DNA from: Acidobacteriota bacterium
GTDB taxonomy: Bacteria > Acidobacteriota > Blastocatellia > Pyrinomonadales > Pyrinomonadaceae
Direction of reading: 5' to 3'
Assembly: GCA_003222855.1 (NCBI GenBank)
Contig: QHXH01000328.1
Coordinates: 1 to 9,565 of the forward strand
Length of the DNA: 9,565 bases
In this document: positions 1 to 6,576 of the stretch, in pieces
Layout: the number at the start of each line of letters is the position of its first letter
Numbering within the stretch: position 1 is the first letter of the stretch
The notes under the pieces: generated by a model
What the model was told of the DNA's origin: nothing
The model's database searches: none
What the model saw: the letters and a program-made list of their open reading frames with translations, nothing else
Program-made: the position numbers and the translations under genes

Positions 1-980
1 CACTGGTGATTCCGCAGCGCGGAGACATCGCCTGGGTTTGTCCAAAATTTGAAGAAGAACGCGCGCGCGAGCTGATCAAGATCGGAACGAATGACATTCG
101 CACCTGGGAAGAAGACGAGAGTCCCTATCTTCGCGTCGCGCAGATATTCAAAGATCGCGGCATGCGCTCTGGCCGGATTGGAATCGAAGAGCGCGTGCGC
201 TTTTTCTTCTACGATGGGATTCGACAGGCCGCGCCCAGGCTTGAATATGTGAGCGCGACGCCGATCACCGCCGGTTGCCGCATGTACAAATCACCGGCGG
301 AGCTGGCGTTGATGCAGAAGGCGAACGACCTCACAATCATCGCCTATCGCGCGACGTGGGCCACCATGCGCGAAGGCATGAGCCAGGCGGAATTCGCCGG
401 AAACTGCGCGACGGCCTTTCGCAATCTCGGCGTGCAGGGGGGGATTTTTTGCAGCTTTGGAAAGTACACTGCGTTCCCGCACGGCAGCAGCAAGCCGCAG
501 GTCTTGCAGGAAGGCGACATGGTTTTAATGGATGACGGTTGCACCGTCGAAGGTTATCAATCAGACATCACGCGCACATTCGTCTTTGGCAAACCCACGC
601 AGCGCCAGCGCGACGTTTGGGAAATTGAACGAAAGTCTCAGGACGCAGGTTTCGCGGCCGCGAAAGTTGGCGCGCCGTGCGAAGCCGTCGATTACGCCGC
701 GCGAAAAGTTTTGACAGACGCGGGCTTTGGACCCGATTACAAAACGCCGGGCTTGCCGCATCGCACCGGTCACGGGATTGGTCTAGACGGTCACGAGTGG
801 ACCTACTTTGTGCGCGGTAACAAGACGCCGATTCAACCCGGCATGTGCTTTAGCGACGAACCAACGATCGTGATTTATGGAGAGTTTGGCATTCGTTTGG
901 AAGATTGTCTCTACATCACTCCGAGTGGTCCAAAGTTTTTCACTGAGCAAAGTCCTTCGATTGAAAAGCCGTTTGGGTGA
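1..980 (+). CDS. M24 family metallopeptidase (Xaa-Pro aminopeptidase/prolidase type), 5'-truncated by window edge
   Basis: Predicted dinuclear-metal peptidase that removes or hydrolyses residues next to proline during peptide breakdown. Counting from the GTG at 6, all five M24 metal ligands are visible: Asp176 (MDDG), Asp187 (SDITRT), His256 (GHGIG), Glu285 (DEPT) and Glu299 (RLED). The supporting histidines of FPHG (159) and HRTGH (252) are also present. Residues 1-95 resemble the end of a creatinase-type N-terminal domain, and the pita-bread catalytic domain follows from about 95 to 324. The frame is open to the first base (codon 3-5 is CTG), and family members usually have 400 or more residues. 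The GTG at 6 is therefore probably internal, with roughly 100 N-terminal residues and any signal peptide lying outside the window. The family is confident. Whether it is an aminopeptidase or a dipeptidase cannot be told. No clear terminator follows. Confidence 0.93.
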   Translation, partial: LVIPQRGDIAWVCPKFEEERARELIKIGTNDIRTWEEDESPYLRVAQIFKDRGMRSGRIGIEERVRFFFYDGIRQAAPRLEYVSATPITAGCRMYKSPAELALMQKANDLTIIAYRATWATMREGMSQAEFAGNCATAFRNLGVQGGIFCSFGKYTAFPHGSSKPQVLQEGDMVLMDDGCTVEGYQSDITRTFVFGKPTQRQRDVWEIERKSQDAGFAAAKVGAPCEAVDYAARKVLTDAGFGPDYKTPGLPHRTGHGIGLDGHEWTYFVRGNKTPIQPGMCFSDEPTIVIYGEFGIRLEDCLYITPSGPKFFTEQSPSIEKPFG

Positions 981-1153
981 TTGTCGCAATTTGATTCGCA
1001 CGGAAATTTTTGCTCCACGCAGTTACTGCTTGTTAAAAAAGTTTTTGGAAAATCCGAACCATTGCTCCTGGAAGTGGGAAGCGTTTCGGCGTTTATTTGC
1101 TACAGAAGCTGGAAATACGCGCGCGAGTCGGCTTGATCTCTTCAGCGGACGTC

Positions 1154-1161
1154 AGAAGGAG
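1154..1161 (+). promoter_or_regulatory. Strong ribosome binding site that sets the PEP-CTERM gene start
   Basis: The purine run AGAAGGAG ends 10 bases before the ATG at 1172. The same open frame extends upstream to an ATG at 1097, which has no such site and would put about 25 charged residues before the signal peptide. A nearer ATG at 1164 is out of frame and stops after two codons. The ATG at 1172 is therefore the supported start. Confidence 0.8.
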
Positions 1162-1171
1162 TGATGAAAAA

Positions 1172-1891
1172 ATGAAACTGTTCTCAAAGGTAATGTTCGG
1201 TGGCGCAATTGTTCTGTTGCTCGCCTGCTCGAGCGGGCGGGTGTATGCAGACGGAATCGTGTTGGTTAATCCGGATATTCAGAAGTTGGTTCCGCCGTTG
1301 GCGGCCCTGAATCTTCAGCATCATGGCAACAGCACTACGGAAGCCGGCGGAGTTCGCTTCAACGGCAGCGGAGACGTGGATTTCGGTGACATAAGCGCCG
1401 GACCCCATCAGCACACTGTATCGCTGACGGATTTGGGGATTGGACGAGCGAGCGACCTGCGGGTGTTGTTGAATATCAACGAAGCCAATGGCGGCGATAA
1501 GATGCCGATCACGATCGACTCATTAGTCCTGACGGCATATGATCAAAACGGCAACAGCGTTTTCAGTGCCGAGATGGTAAATGGATCGCTGACCCTGGAT
1601 CAGTTCAGACACGGGCAAGGCGCTAATTCGGATTACATCTTTGGTTTGGATGCCGAAGCCGCGGCGCGATTGCAAGCAGCCGTCGAACAGAATTCAAATC
1701 TTAGACTGGGCCTCTCAGCGTCATTGAGTAACGTCAATGGAGGGCCGGAAAGATTTTCGTTTGGCGCCGGCATCCAGCCGGTGCCCGAACCGACTACAAT
1801 GGTATTGCTTGGCACCGGAATCGCTGGATTGGCTGGTGTGGCCCGCCGGCGTCGTAAAGCCGCGGCGCTGAAAGCAGAAGAGGATTCCTGA
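1172..1891 (+). CDS. Exported PEP-CTERM sorting-domain protein
   Basis: A 239-residue protein made for export and surface sorting; its own function is not recognised. Residues 1-26 form a signal peptide: Lys2 and Lys6, then a hydrophobic stretch (8-18). Cleavage could follow VYA26. The stretch LLAC (16-19) also matches a lipobox, so lipidation at Cys19, the only cysteine, is an alternative. Residues 27-200 are a soluble, beta-rich-looking region without a known enzyme motif. The C-terminus has the classical tripartite PEP-CTERM signal: VPEP at 204-207, a hydrophobic helix at about 208-224, and four arginines at 225-228, followed by an 11-residue tail. In this system an exosortase-family membrane protease, encoded elsewhere, processes the tail, and substrates are often tied to exopolysaccharide production. 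The gene stands alone between the peptidase and a hairpin terminator. Confidence 0.9.
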   Translation: MKLFSKVMFGGAIVLLLACSSGRVYADGIVLVNPDIQKLVPPLAALNLQHHGNSTTEAGGVRFNGSGDVDFGDISAGPHQHTVSLTDLGIGRASDLRVLLNINEANGGDKMPITIDSLVLTAYDQNGNSVFSAEMVNGSLTLDQFRHGQGANSDYIFGLDAEAAARLQAAVEQNSNLRLGLSASLSNVNGGPERFSFGAGIQPVPEPTTMVLLGTGIAGLAGVARRRRKAAALKAEEDS

Positions 1892-1914
1892 AGAAATTAA
1901 GAGCCTGACTTTTT

Positions 1915-1953
1915 AAGAGCCGGAGCCGCAATGCTCCGGCTCTTGGTTCTTAA
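1915..1953 (+). terminator. Probable intrinsic terminator after the PEP-CTERM gene
   Basis: A perfect 12-bp inverted repeat, AAGAGCCGGAGC (1915-1926) and GCTCCGGCTCTT (1933-1944), encloses the 6-base loop CGCAAT and lies 23 bases after the stop codon. The T-rich tail on the plus strand (TTGGTTCTT) is interrupted, so termination may be partial or factor-assisted. The 9-mer TTAAGAGCC occurs at 1897-1905 and again at 1913-1921, a short direct repeat overlapping the stem. Confidence 0.7.
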
Positions 1954-1982
1954 CGTCAAGGCAAACTTAAGGAATGTTCAAC

Positions 1983-2121
1983 TAGTGTCCTGGTTCAGTT
2001 TTTCTCTGCGCGGTCCGGAGCGACCCCGGCGCCTCTGCGGTGAATATTAGCTTGGGAACACTCACCGCTGAGACGCAGAGAACGCAGAGGAGGCGCAGAG
2101 TTTCAAATCAGGACATCACTA
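1983..2121. repeat. Imperfect palindromic repeat element with CTCTGCG/CGCAGAG core
   Basis: About 139 bp of inverted-repeat structure fills the gap between the PEP-CTERM gene and the convergent deaminase gene. The ends mirror each other: TAGTGTCCTG (1983-1992) against CAGGACATCACTA (2109-2121), with a 2-base insertion in the right arm. Next inward, CTCTGCG (2004-2010) mirrors CGCAGAG (2094-2100), and GCGGTGA (2037-2043) mirrors TCACCGC (2062-2068). The heptamer CTCTGCG or its complement occurs five times (2004, 2033, 2074, 2083, 2094). No reading frame is supported inside. The organisation resembles a non-coding MITE- or REP-like dispersed element. The mobility class is inference. Confidence 0.65.
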
Positions 2122-2129
2122 CCTAATGT

Positions 2130-3674
2130 TCACCATGCTCGCTCAAACTCCCTGAGCTCTTCTTCCAGTCTCCACTGCAGCTTTGCCTTATCGCTGCCAT
2201 CCACCAACTGGCGGCATGCAGACGTTGTCAGCTTCATTGCGGAAAAGTCTGACCTGCACTGCATCAGCGGAATGAATTTCTTTGCGTCGCTCCACAAACT
2301 CGCACCGGAGACGAATGCATATTCAACGCTATTACGGGCCATCGCTTTCAATTGTAGATAACCGAGCCCTTGATCCTCGACGGCCCGGAAAAATTCGCGA
2401 GAAATTTCCGAACGCGAGACGCCTTCATCATCCGTAGCCAGTGCGACCGGTACTCCATGCTTCAGATAAGTAGCCAGCGGATGTTGCGCCCCGCTGACGC
2501 CGAGGATTGTGTTGTTGCTCGTCAGACAGATTTCAACCATCACGTTGCGGCGCACCATCTCGCGCATTAACGCCTCGGGATCGTTCTCGTGCATGACGTC
2601 AACGCCGTGGCCGATGCGATTGGCCTGGGCCGTCATTACTGAGTCGCGAATGTGGAAACTCAAACCGTCCGGCGGCACAATACCGGGCGCAAGCTCACCT
2701 GCGTGCAGGCTGAGGTGCGCGCGTGGATACAATGGCCGCAGAAATTGCAGCATCTGCATGTGAAGCGAAAAGTTCTGCATCGACGACAGTCCGTCTTCAG
2801 CCTGCACCAAATTCAAAGCCACAACTTTCGAGGCTCCGTCGTTGGCCAGCGCGAAGCCCGTAACCATCTGCGCAAAGACCGGGCCCAGCGCCGAGCCACG
2901 TGACACCTGGGCGATGTAGCGAATCACAACTTCGCAACCTGGATCGGCTTGCGGAGTACCACACTTCAAAATGCGATCTTTTTCGGCTTCAGCATCATTC
3001 AGATTCTTGATTGCGACCGGGACTGCCGAATCGATGCCGTTGCTCTTCAATTTTCTTAACGTGCTTGCGGGATTTCCATCCCAGCCGACCTTGTCTCCAA
3101 TTTGACTTGAGATCACACCGGTTGGTGTTCCATCCGGAGTCAACATTAATTCAACATACAGGACATGCCCGCGAGCCGCTCGCGAGACTGCCTCGGCGAG
3201 CATTTTTCCGTTCTGGTTGTAAGTTGCAACGCCGAACTTTCCGAACGTGTCAAAGAAATGATCGTGACCGGTCTGTCCCGACAACTGCCAATTGCGCATA
3301 GACCACGCGTCAATCAGTTGACGATAGAGCCCGCTATTCGTGAGCGCGTTTACGGCCGGCGTCTGACCAGACGTACATGGCGGCAGAGAGGCAACCATCG
3401 TCATCGTGTTCACACAATCACCACTGTCCGCCGCCCATTGAATGTAAGACTCTGCATAAATGGCGCCCGAGAGATGATTGTGCAGGTCCGCGCCTTTTGG
3501 CATCTTCAAGAGAAAAGCCAAAAGCTGGGGCGGCGAGACTCGGATAGAATCAAAGTAACGCGCCGTACGTTCCGTTGGTCCAAGCGATTGAGACCGAGTT
3601 GTAACGCCGAAACATAGGAGCAGCGCCAGAATTGCAGCCACTTTTGCGGATCCACGATGTGTCGGTTTTCGCAC
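2130..3674 (-). CDS. Secreted adenosine deaminase (ADGF/ADA2-like)
   Basis: Predicted zinc enzyme converting adenosine (or deoxyadenosine) to inosine and ammonia outside the cytoplasm. The 514 residues begin with a signal peptide: basic residues to Lys11, a hydrophobic core at about 12-24, and probable cleavage near 28-32. Family motifs appear in order. KGADLHNHLSG gives zinc ligands His65 and His67. SLHAGE gives ligand His324 and catalytic Glu327. RIGHG gives His356, and ATDDEG gives ligand Asp415 and catalytic Asp416. An insert after the first strand (about 84-130) holds Cys87 and Cys100, in the position of the disulfide-bearing insert of secreted ADGF-type deaminases. Cys238/Cys247 and Cys473/Cys487 are further pairs that could be oxidised after export. 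The start is GTG, with AGGAG seven bases upstream. It is monocistronic and convergent with the PEP-CTERM gene. The ADA superfamily is certain; the exact nucleoside substrate is inferred. Confidence 0.92.
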   Translation of the reverse strand: MRKPTHRGSAKVAAILALLLCFGVTTRSQSLGPTERTARYFDSIRVSPPQLLAFLLKMPKGADLHNHLSGAIYAESYIQWAADSGDCVNTMTMVASLPPCTSGQTPAVNALTNSGLYRQLIDAWSMRNWQLSGQTGHDHFFDTFGKFGVATYNQNGKMLAEAVSRAARGHVLYVELMLTPDGTPTGVISSQIGDKVGWDGNPASTLRKLKSNGIDSAVPVAIKNLNDAEAEKDRILKCGTPQADPGCEVVIRYIAQVSRGSALGPVFAQMVTGFALANDGASKVVALNLVQAEDGLSSMQNFSLHMQMLQFLRPLYPRAHLSLHAGELAPGIVPPDGLSFHIRDSVMTAQANRIGHGVDVMHENDPEALMREMVRRNVMVEICLTSNNTILGVSGAQHPLATYLKHGVPVALATDDEGVSRSEISREFFRAVEDQGLGYLQLKAMARNSVEYAFVSGASLWSDAKKFIPLMQCRSDFSAMKLTTSACRQLVDGSDKAKLQWRLEEELREFERAW

Positions 3675-3681
3675 GTATTCA

Positions 3682-3748
3682 CTCCTGCTTTCGTTTGAAG
3701 ACTGGGCGCGGTCGCGTCATTCTAAGCGACGATGAAACTAACAGTCCA
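3682..3748 (-). promoter_or_regulatory. Ribosome binding site and possible sigma-70 promoter of the adenosine deaminase gene
   Basis: On the minus strand, AGGAG (plus-strand CTCCT, 3682-3686) lies seven bases before the GTG start at 3674 and supports that start. Further up, TAGAAT (plus 3719-3724) matches five of six bases of a -10 box. TGGACT (plus 3743-3748) matches four of six of a -35 box, with an 18-base spacer. This would give a leader of about 40 bases. The ribosome site is well supported; the promoter is only a consensus match. Confidence 0.4.
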
Positions 3749-3790
3749 TCGTTTTGAATCAATCGATTTTTAGCTGAGATCGCGATGAGG

Positions 3791-3945
3791 TCATCAGTAC
3801 CATCCGCGTGAGCAGATGGACTGGAGCGCAAGCGTCCTCGGTTGCATGAGCTTTGTTAACGTGAGGGCTGCAACCGGGACGGTTGCGCTGCAGTCGCTTT
3901 AGCTTGCACATCATGGACAGCCTAAAGGCTGAACTCTAAACTTCA
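3791..3945. repeat. Cluster of short hairpin-forming (REP-like) repeats
   Basis: This non-coding stretch between the divergent deaminase and phosphatase genes contains a row of small palindromes. The first is CCATC-C-GC / GC-A-GATGG (3800-3819): eight paired positions with one mismatch and a GTGA loop of the GNRA type. The second is GCAACC / GGTTGC (3870-3886) with loop GGGAC. The third is CAGCC / GGCTG (3918-3931) with loop TAAA. GGTTGC also occurs at 3840-3845, so the modules share words. No reading frame with a ribosome site is evident. This spacing pattern is typical of REP-like intergenic repeats. Copy number elsewhere cannot be judged from this window. Confidence 0.55.
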
Positions 3946-3971
3946 ATGCGCGATAAGGTTATCGGGTTATC

Positions 3972-4003
3972 GGTGTCTGTGTAACTCCGCGTTCTCTGTG
4001 GTA
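3972..4003. repeat. Second, shorter copy of the CTCTGCG-type repeat
   Basis: CTCCGCGTTCTCTGTGGT (3985-4002) matches the reverse complement of part of the repeat at 2071-2089, which reads CTCTGCGTTCTCTGCGTC, with four differences in 18 bases. The preceding TGTCTGTGTAA belongs to the same style of word. It lies directly before the ribosome binding site of the phosphatase gene, so the leader of that gene is partly built of repeat sequence. Confidence 0.5.
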
Positions 4004-4041
4004 AACCTATTAAGAAACACAGAAGACCGGAGAGGAAACCG

Positions 4042-4815
4042 TTGCTCGACTTTGCTATTCAAACTGCCCGCGATGCGGGCCGCCTGTTGGCCAAACGCTT
4101 TGGCCGCAAGATCGAGATCACTAACAAGAGTGAAATCGATCTGGTGACTGAATCGGATCTTGCTTCTGAACGTCTGATCATCGATCGGATTAAAACTTAC
4201 TATCCGCGTCACAGCATTCTGGCTGAAGAATCCGGTGCCAGCGAGCCGCACGATCGTGCTGCGCAAATTGATTGGCGCTGGATCATCGATCCGCTGGACG
4301 GCACGACCAACTATGCGCACGGCTATCCCTGCTTTTGTGTTTCGATTGGGCTGGAACATAAAGGGCGTCTGGAAATTGGTGTCGTCTACGATCCAATTCG
4401 CGATGAGATGTTTGCGGCCGAGCGGGGCCAGGGCGCGTCGTTGAATGGGCGCCGTATTTCGGTCTCGCGCACGATGAATTTATCCGCCGCCTTGCTGTGT
4501 ACAGGTTTTCCTTATGATGTCCGACAGCGTAATGAGTTTGCGCGTCACTTCGCGAACTTTATTATGGCGGCTCAAGGCGTGCGCCGCGACGGCGCCGCGG
4601 CACTCGATCTTGCCTACGTCGCGGCCGGAAGGTTCGATGGATTCTGGGAAGAGGGATTGAAGCCGTGGGACGTTGCGGCCGGATCGTTAATTGTCGAAGA
4701 GGCGGGCGGGCGCGTTTCGAATTACCAGGGCGGACCGCTAAGTATTTATTCACCGCCGATCATGGCGAGTAACGGCCTGGTCCATGAACAGATGATGAGT
4801 GTTCTGCAAGCCTAA
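4042..4815 (+). CDS. Inositol monophosphatase family protein (SuhB-like)
   Basis: Magnesium-dependent, lithium-sensitive type phosphatase, predicted to hydrolyse inositol-1-phosphate or related sugar phosphates in the cytoplasm. The 257 residues match the usual size of the family. Metal-site motifs are intact: Glu62 in AEES, Asp83 and Asp86 in DPLDGTTN (83-90), and Asp210 in WDVAAG (209-214). The N-terminus (LDFAIQTARDAGRLLAKRF) matches family starts, which supports the TTG start at 4042; GGAGAGG at 4029-4035 lies six bases before it. Related enzymes act on fructose-1,6-bisphosphate, PAP or histidinol phosphate, so substrate is not fixed by these motifs. In some bacteria SuhB also takes part in rRNA transcription antitermination, which cannot be inferred here. 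The gene is solitary: repeats precede it and a hairpin follows it. Confidence 0.92.
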   Translation: MLDFAIQTARDAGRLLAKRFGRKIEITNKSEIDLVTESDLASERLIIDRIKTYYPRHSILAEESGASEPHDRAAQIDWRWIIDPLDGTTNYAHGYPCFCVSIGLEHKGRLEIGVVYDPIRDEMFAAERGQGASLNGRRISVSRTMNLSAALLCTGFPYDVRQRNEFARHFANFIMAAQGVRRDGAAALDLAYVAAGRFDGFWEEGLKPWDVAAGSLIVEEAGGRVSNYQGGPLSIYSPPIMASNGLVHEQMMSVLQA

Positions 4816-4821
4816 GCTCGC

Positions 4822-4910
4822 ACCAGAAAAATCAGCCACAGATAAACGCAGATTTACCCAGATAAGTTTTTTCTGATCTGTGTCATCTGTGATTATCTGT
4901 GGCTGCTGGT
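4822..4910. repeat. Long CCACAGAT-type hairpin repeat, probable bidirectional terminator
   Basis: CAGCCACAGATAA (4833-4845) pairs perfectly with TTATCTGTGGCTG (4893-4905). The pairing continues inward to 4853/4885 with three mismatches and then imperfectly to a T6 run (4867-4872). ACCAG (4822-4826) and CTGGT (4906-4910) extend the arms outward. It fills the gap between the convergent phosphatase and acyltransferase genes and could stop transcription from both sides. CCACAGAT-type words recur in spacers of many environmental bacterial genomes, so this is probably a dispersed repeat as well. The terminator role is inferred from position and fold. Confidence 0.6.
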
Positions 4911-4914
4911 TCAG

Positions 4915-5595
4915 TCAAAGTGCCGATCTAATTATCTCGGCCAGTCGTTCAGTTTCGCGTCGCGCGCATTCGCGCGCGCCTTCCTCTTTGCCCTGCTCGA
5001 CATGAATCAGCGGGTGATAGATGATTTCAACATTGCGTCGAAAGCGCGGCAAGCGAAAGGTGTTGGGCCATACCTGCTCGCCGCCGCGAATCGTTACCGG
5101 CAGGATCGGCGCGCCGACATCCAGCGCCATGCGCACGGCGCCGGCTTTGAGTTTTTTCATCGACCCGTCAGGATTGCCGCGACCGCCTTCCGGAAAAATC
5201 ATGACGGCGCCACCTTCACCAATCCACTGTAAAGAACGGCGGATGGGACCTGGATCGCTTCCTTCCAGTTGCAACGGCCACGCGCCCAGCAATCTCAGAC
5301 AGAATCCGACGATGGGCCAGTTGAAAGCGGCGTCCCAGGCGAGAAATCTCACCGGCCGTCTGACCCGGCTGCAAATCCAAAACGGATCAACATAAGTTTG
5401 GTGGTTCGCGGCGATGATCAGGCCGCCAGTCAGCGGAATGTAATCTGTATTGCGCCACTGGATTCGCCACATCAGGCGGCAACACACCACCACCACCGGA
5501 CGCGCAGCGTTCAGCATCCACTGTGGCAGCGTCGGCGGATACTGCCGCGCGCCGTTGCGCTGCTGAGTTTCTTCGATGCTGTTGCTAAGACTCAA
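4915..5595 (-). CDS. PlsC-type 1-acyl-sn-glycerol-3-phosphate acyltransferase family protein
   Basis: Predicted membrane-associated acyltransferase that transfers a fatty acyl group to lysophosphatidic acid or a similar lipid acceptor. The acyltransferase signature is clear: ANHQTYVDPFW with catalytic His65 and Asp70 (HX4D), motif FPEGGRG at 134-140, and the downstream proline motif LPVTIRGG (165-172). A hydrophobic N-terminal segment (about 33-43) probably touches the membrane. Length (226) is normal. The start is uncertain: TTG at 5595 has a weak GGAAG ten bases upstream and leaves an 18-base gap to the gene before it. ATG at 5517 would give 200 residues and keeps every motif, but has no visible ribosome site. 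It is the last gene of the three-gene minus-strand operon. The acceptor lipid could differ from that of housekeeping PlsC. Confidence 0.9.
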   Translation of the reverse strand: MSLSNSIEETQQRNGARQYPPTLPQWMLNAARPVVVVCCRLMWRIQWRNTDYIPLTGGLIIAANHQTYVDPFWICSRVRRPVRFLAWDAAFNWPIVGFCLRLLGAWPLQLEGSDPGPIRRSLQWIGEGGAVMIFPEGGRGNPDGSMKKLKAGAVRMALDVGAPILPVTIRGGEQVWPNTFRLPRFRRNVEIIYHPLIHVEQGKEEGARECARRETERLAEIIRSAL

Positions 5596-5613
5596 GTGCG
5601 ATCAATCTTCCGA

Positions 5614-5853
5614 TCAATTAGTAGTACGCGCATCATTGTCAGCGCACCATGAATCCGGCGTCTCCAGCCGGCTCAACTGATCCTCATTCCAGCGTTCGCA
5701 TTGCGAGCAATTGAAGCCACGGTACTCAATCGCTTCAGCTTTGGTCAAACCGATCTGATTCCGGAGTCCACAATCTGCAAAGCTGCATCGTCGCTCAATC
5801 TGAACTAGTAGCGGCGTGCGCGGAAAATAGAATTTCGATTTTGCTTTCGTCAT
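5614..5853 (-). CDS. Small Cys4 (zinc-ribbon-like) protein of unknown function
   Basis: A 79-residue basic-then-acidic protein that I cannot name. Four cysteines are arranged as Cys23-x4-Cys28 and Cys49-x2-Cys52, with a fifth at 70, fitting a small zinc-binding knuckle or ribbon. Between the pairs runs a moderately conserved-looking segment, GLTKAEAIEYRGF. It starts with ATG at 5853, with AGG five bases upstream, 12 bases after the PilZ gene stop. It ends 18 bases before the acyltransferase TTG. The tight spacing on both sides and the paired cysteines argue that it is real. The role might be protein or nucleic-acid binding; that is inference. No signal peptide or membrane segment is visible. 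Confidence 0.75.
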   Translation of the reverse strand: MTKAKSKFYFPRTPLLVQIERRCSFADCGLRNQIGLTKAEAIEYRGFNCSQCERWNEDQLSRLETPDSWCADNDARTTN

Positions 5854-5865
5854 TCGACCTAATTC

Positions 5866-6576
5866 TTATAACGGCCATTCGCCGCCGATGAAATGCAAGT
5901 GCAGCCGTGCGATACCGTCGGCGCCTAGGCGCCGGTCGCGCACCACAGCGATAACGGACGCGCCGGAATGCGCGCTGCTCATCCTGACAAATCGACCTGG
6001 TGTTAGATCAAGCGTCGTGAACACTGCGGCGCCTTTACGGCTGATATTCTCAGTCACCGTGTTTTCAACCGGCGAGAATGTTCCGTTGTCGGCGAACGCT
6101 TCGATTGTCACTTCGAGTGGAATCGTATGCCGCGATTCTTTTCGCTTATCCGTCGTGTCGACTTGCGCAGGCGTTTGACCCGATTCTTCGCGCACCGCCC
6201 ACAGCCCTGACTGCAGGCGCGAAATCTCGTAACGCCGGGTGGGATCACTTGCAAACGATCTCGGCGGATGCTTGCCGACAAACGCGACCCCAATCTCAAC
6301 CATGGCGCGATTCTCCGTCTCCGGATCAAGCTTCTTGAGATTTCTAACCAGAGACCAGACGCGATACTGATCCTCGACGTGATCGAAGCAGCGCAGTTGT
6401 CGCGGCATGGCCAAAGTCAGCAGCAAGAGATGGCCAACTTCAGTGGGGCGTTTGAGTCGCAGACGCGCGCCGAAGGGAGTTACATCGACGAGGCGTGACA
6501 TCTCGACCCATTCGTGATCGATAGTTTCCCGGCAGCTGACGCGCACGGGCAGAGAGAGCGCGATTCGCTCGCGCAA
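5866..6576 (-). CDS. Tandem PilZ-domain protein (probable c-di-GMP receptor)
   Basis: Predicted cytoplasmic second-messenger sensor with two PilZ-like domains. The C-terminal one (about 143-232) has the full c-di-GMP signature: Arg145-x3-Arg149 and, 28 residues on, NISRKG (177-182, N-x-S-x-x-G). The N-terminal one (about 1-102) has DVTPFG (31-36), a variant of D-x-S-x-x-G with Thr for Ser. Its RxxxR partner reads R-L-R-E-R and is complete only if the residues just upstream of the TTG at 6576 are translated. The frame stays open to about 6745 without any ATG, GTG or TTG. A CTG at 6606, preceded by GGGGA, is one candidate start, so the protein may be about 10 residues longer. First gene of the operon with the Cys4 protein and acyltransferase. 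Its partner or output is not evident. Confidence 0.85.
   Translation of the reverse strand: MRERIALSLPVRVSCRETIDHEWVEMSRLVDVTPFGARLRLKRPTEVGHLLLLTLAMPRQLRCFDHVEDQYRVWSLVRNLKKLDPETENRAMVEIGVAFVGKHPPRSFASDPTRRYEISRLQSGLWAVREESGQTPAQVDTTDKRKESRHTIPLEVTIEAFADNGTFSPVENTVTENISRKGAAVFTTLDLTPGRFVRMSSAHSGASVIAVVRDRRLGADGIARLHLHFIGGEWPL

Noticed and set aside
993..1015. TCGCAC...TTTGCT upstream of the PEP-CTERM gene as a sigma-54 promoter, which is common for such genes
   Set aside because: The essential GG of the -24 element is CG, and the spacing between the two halves is three bases too long.
1097..1171. Upstream in-frame ATG as the start of the PEP-CTERM gene
   Set aside because: It would place a charged 25-residue segment before the signal peptide, and it lacks the strong ribosome site present before 1172.
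2004..2100. Repeated CTCTGCG/CGCAGAG words as a CRISPR array
   Set aside because: The words are only 7 bases long, in both orientations, with irregular and very short spacing. The arrangement is palindromic, not an array of repeats and unique spacers.
3165..3617. A 150-codon plus-strand open frame inside the deaminase gene
   Set aside because: It is the antisense shadow of a gene with complete catalytic motifs, and its arginine-rich composition is typical of a wrong frame.
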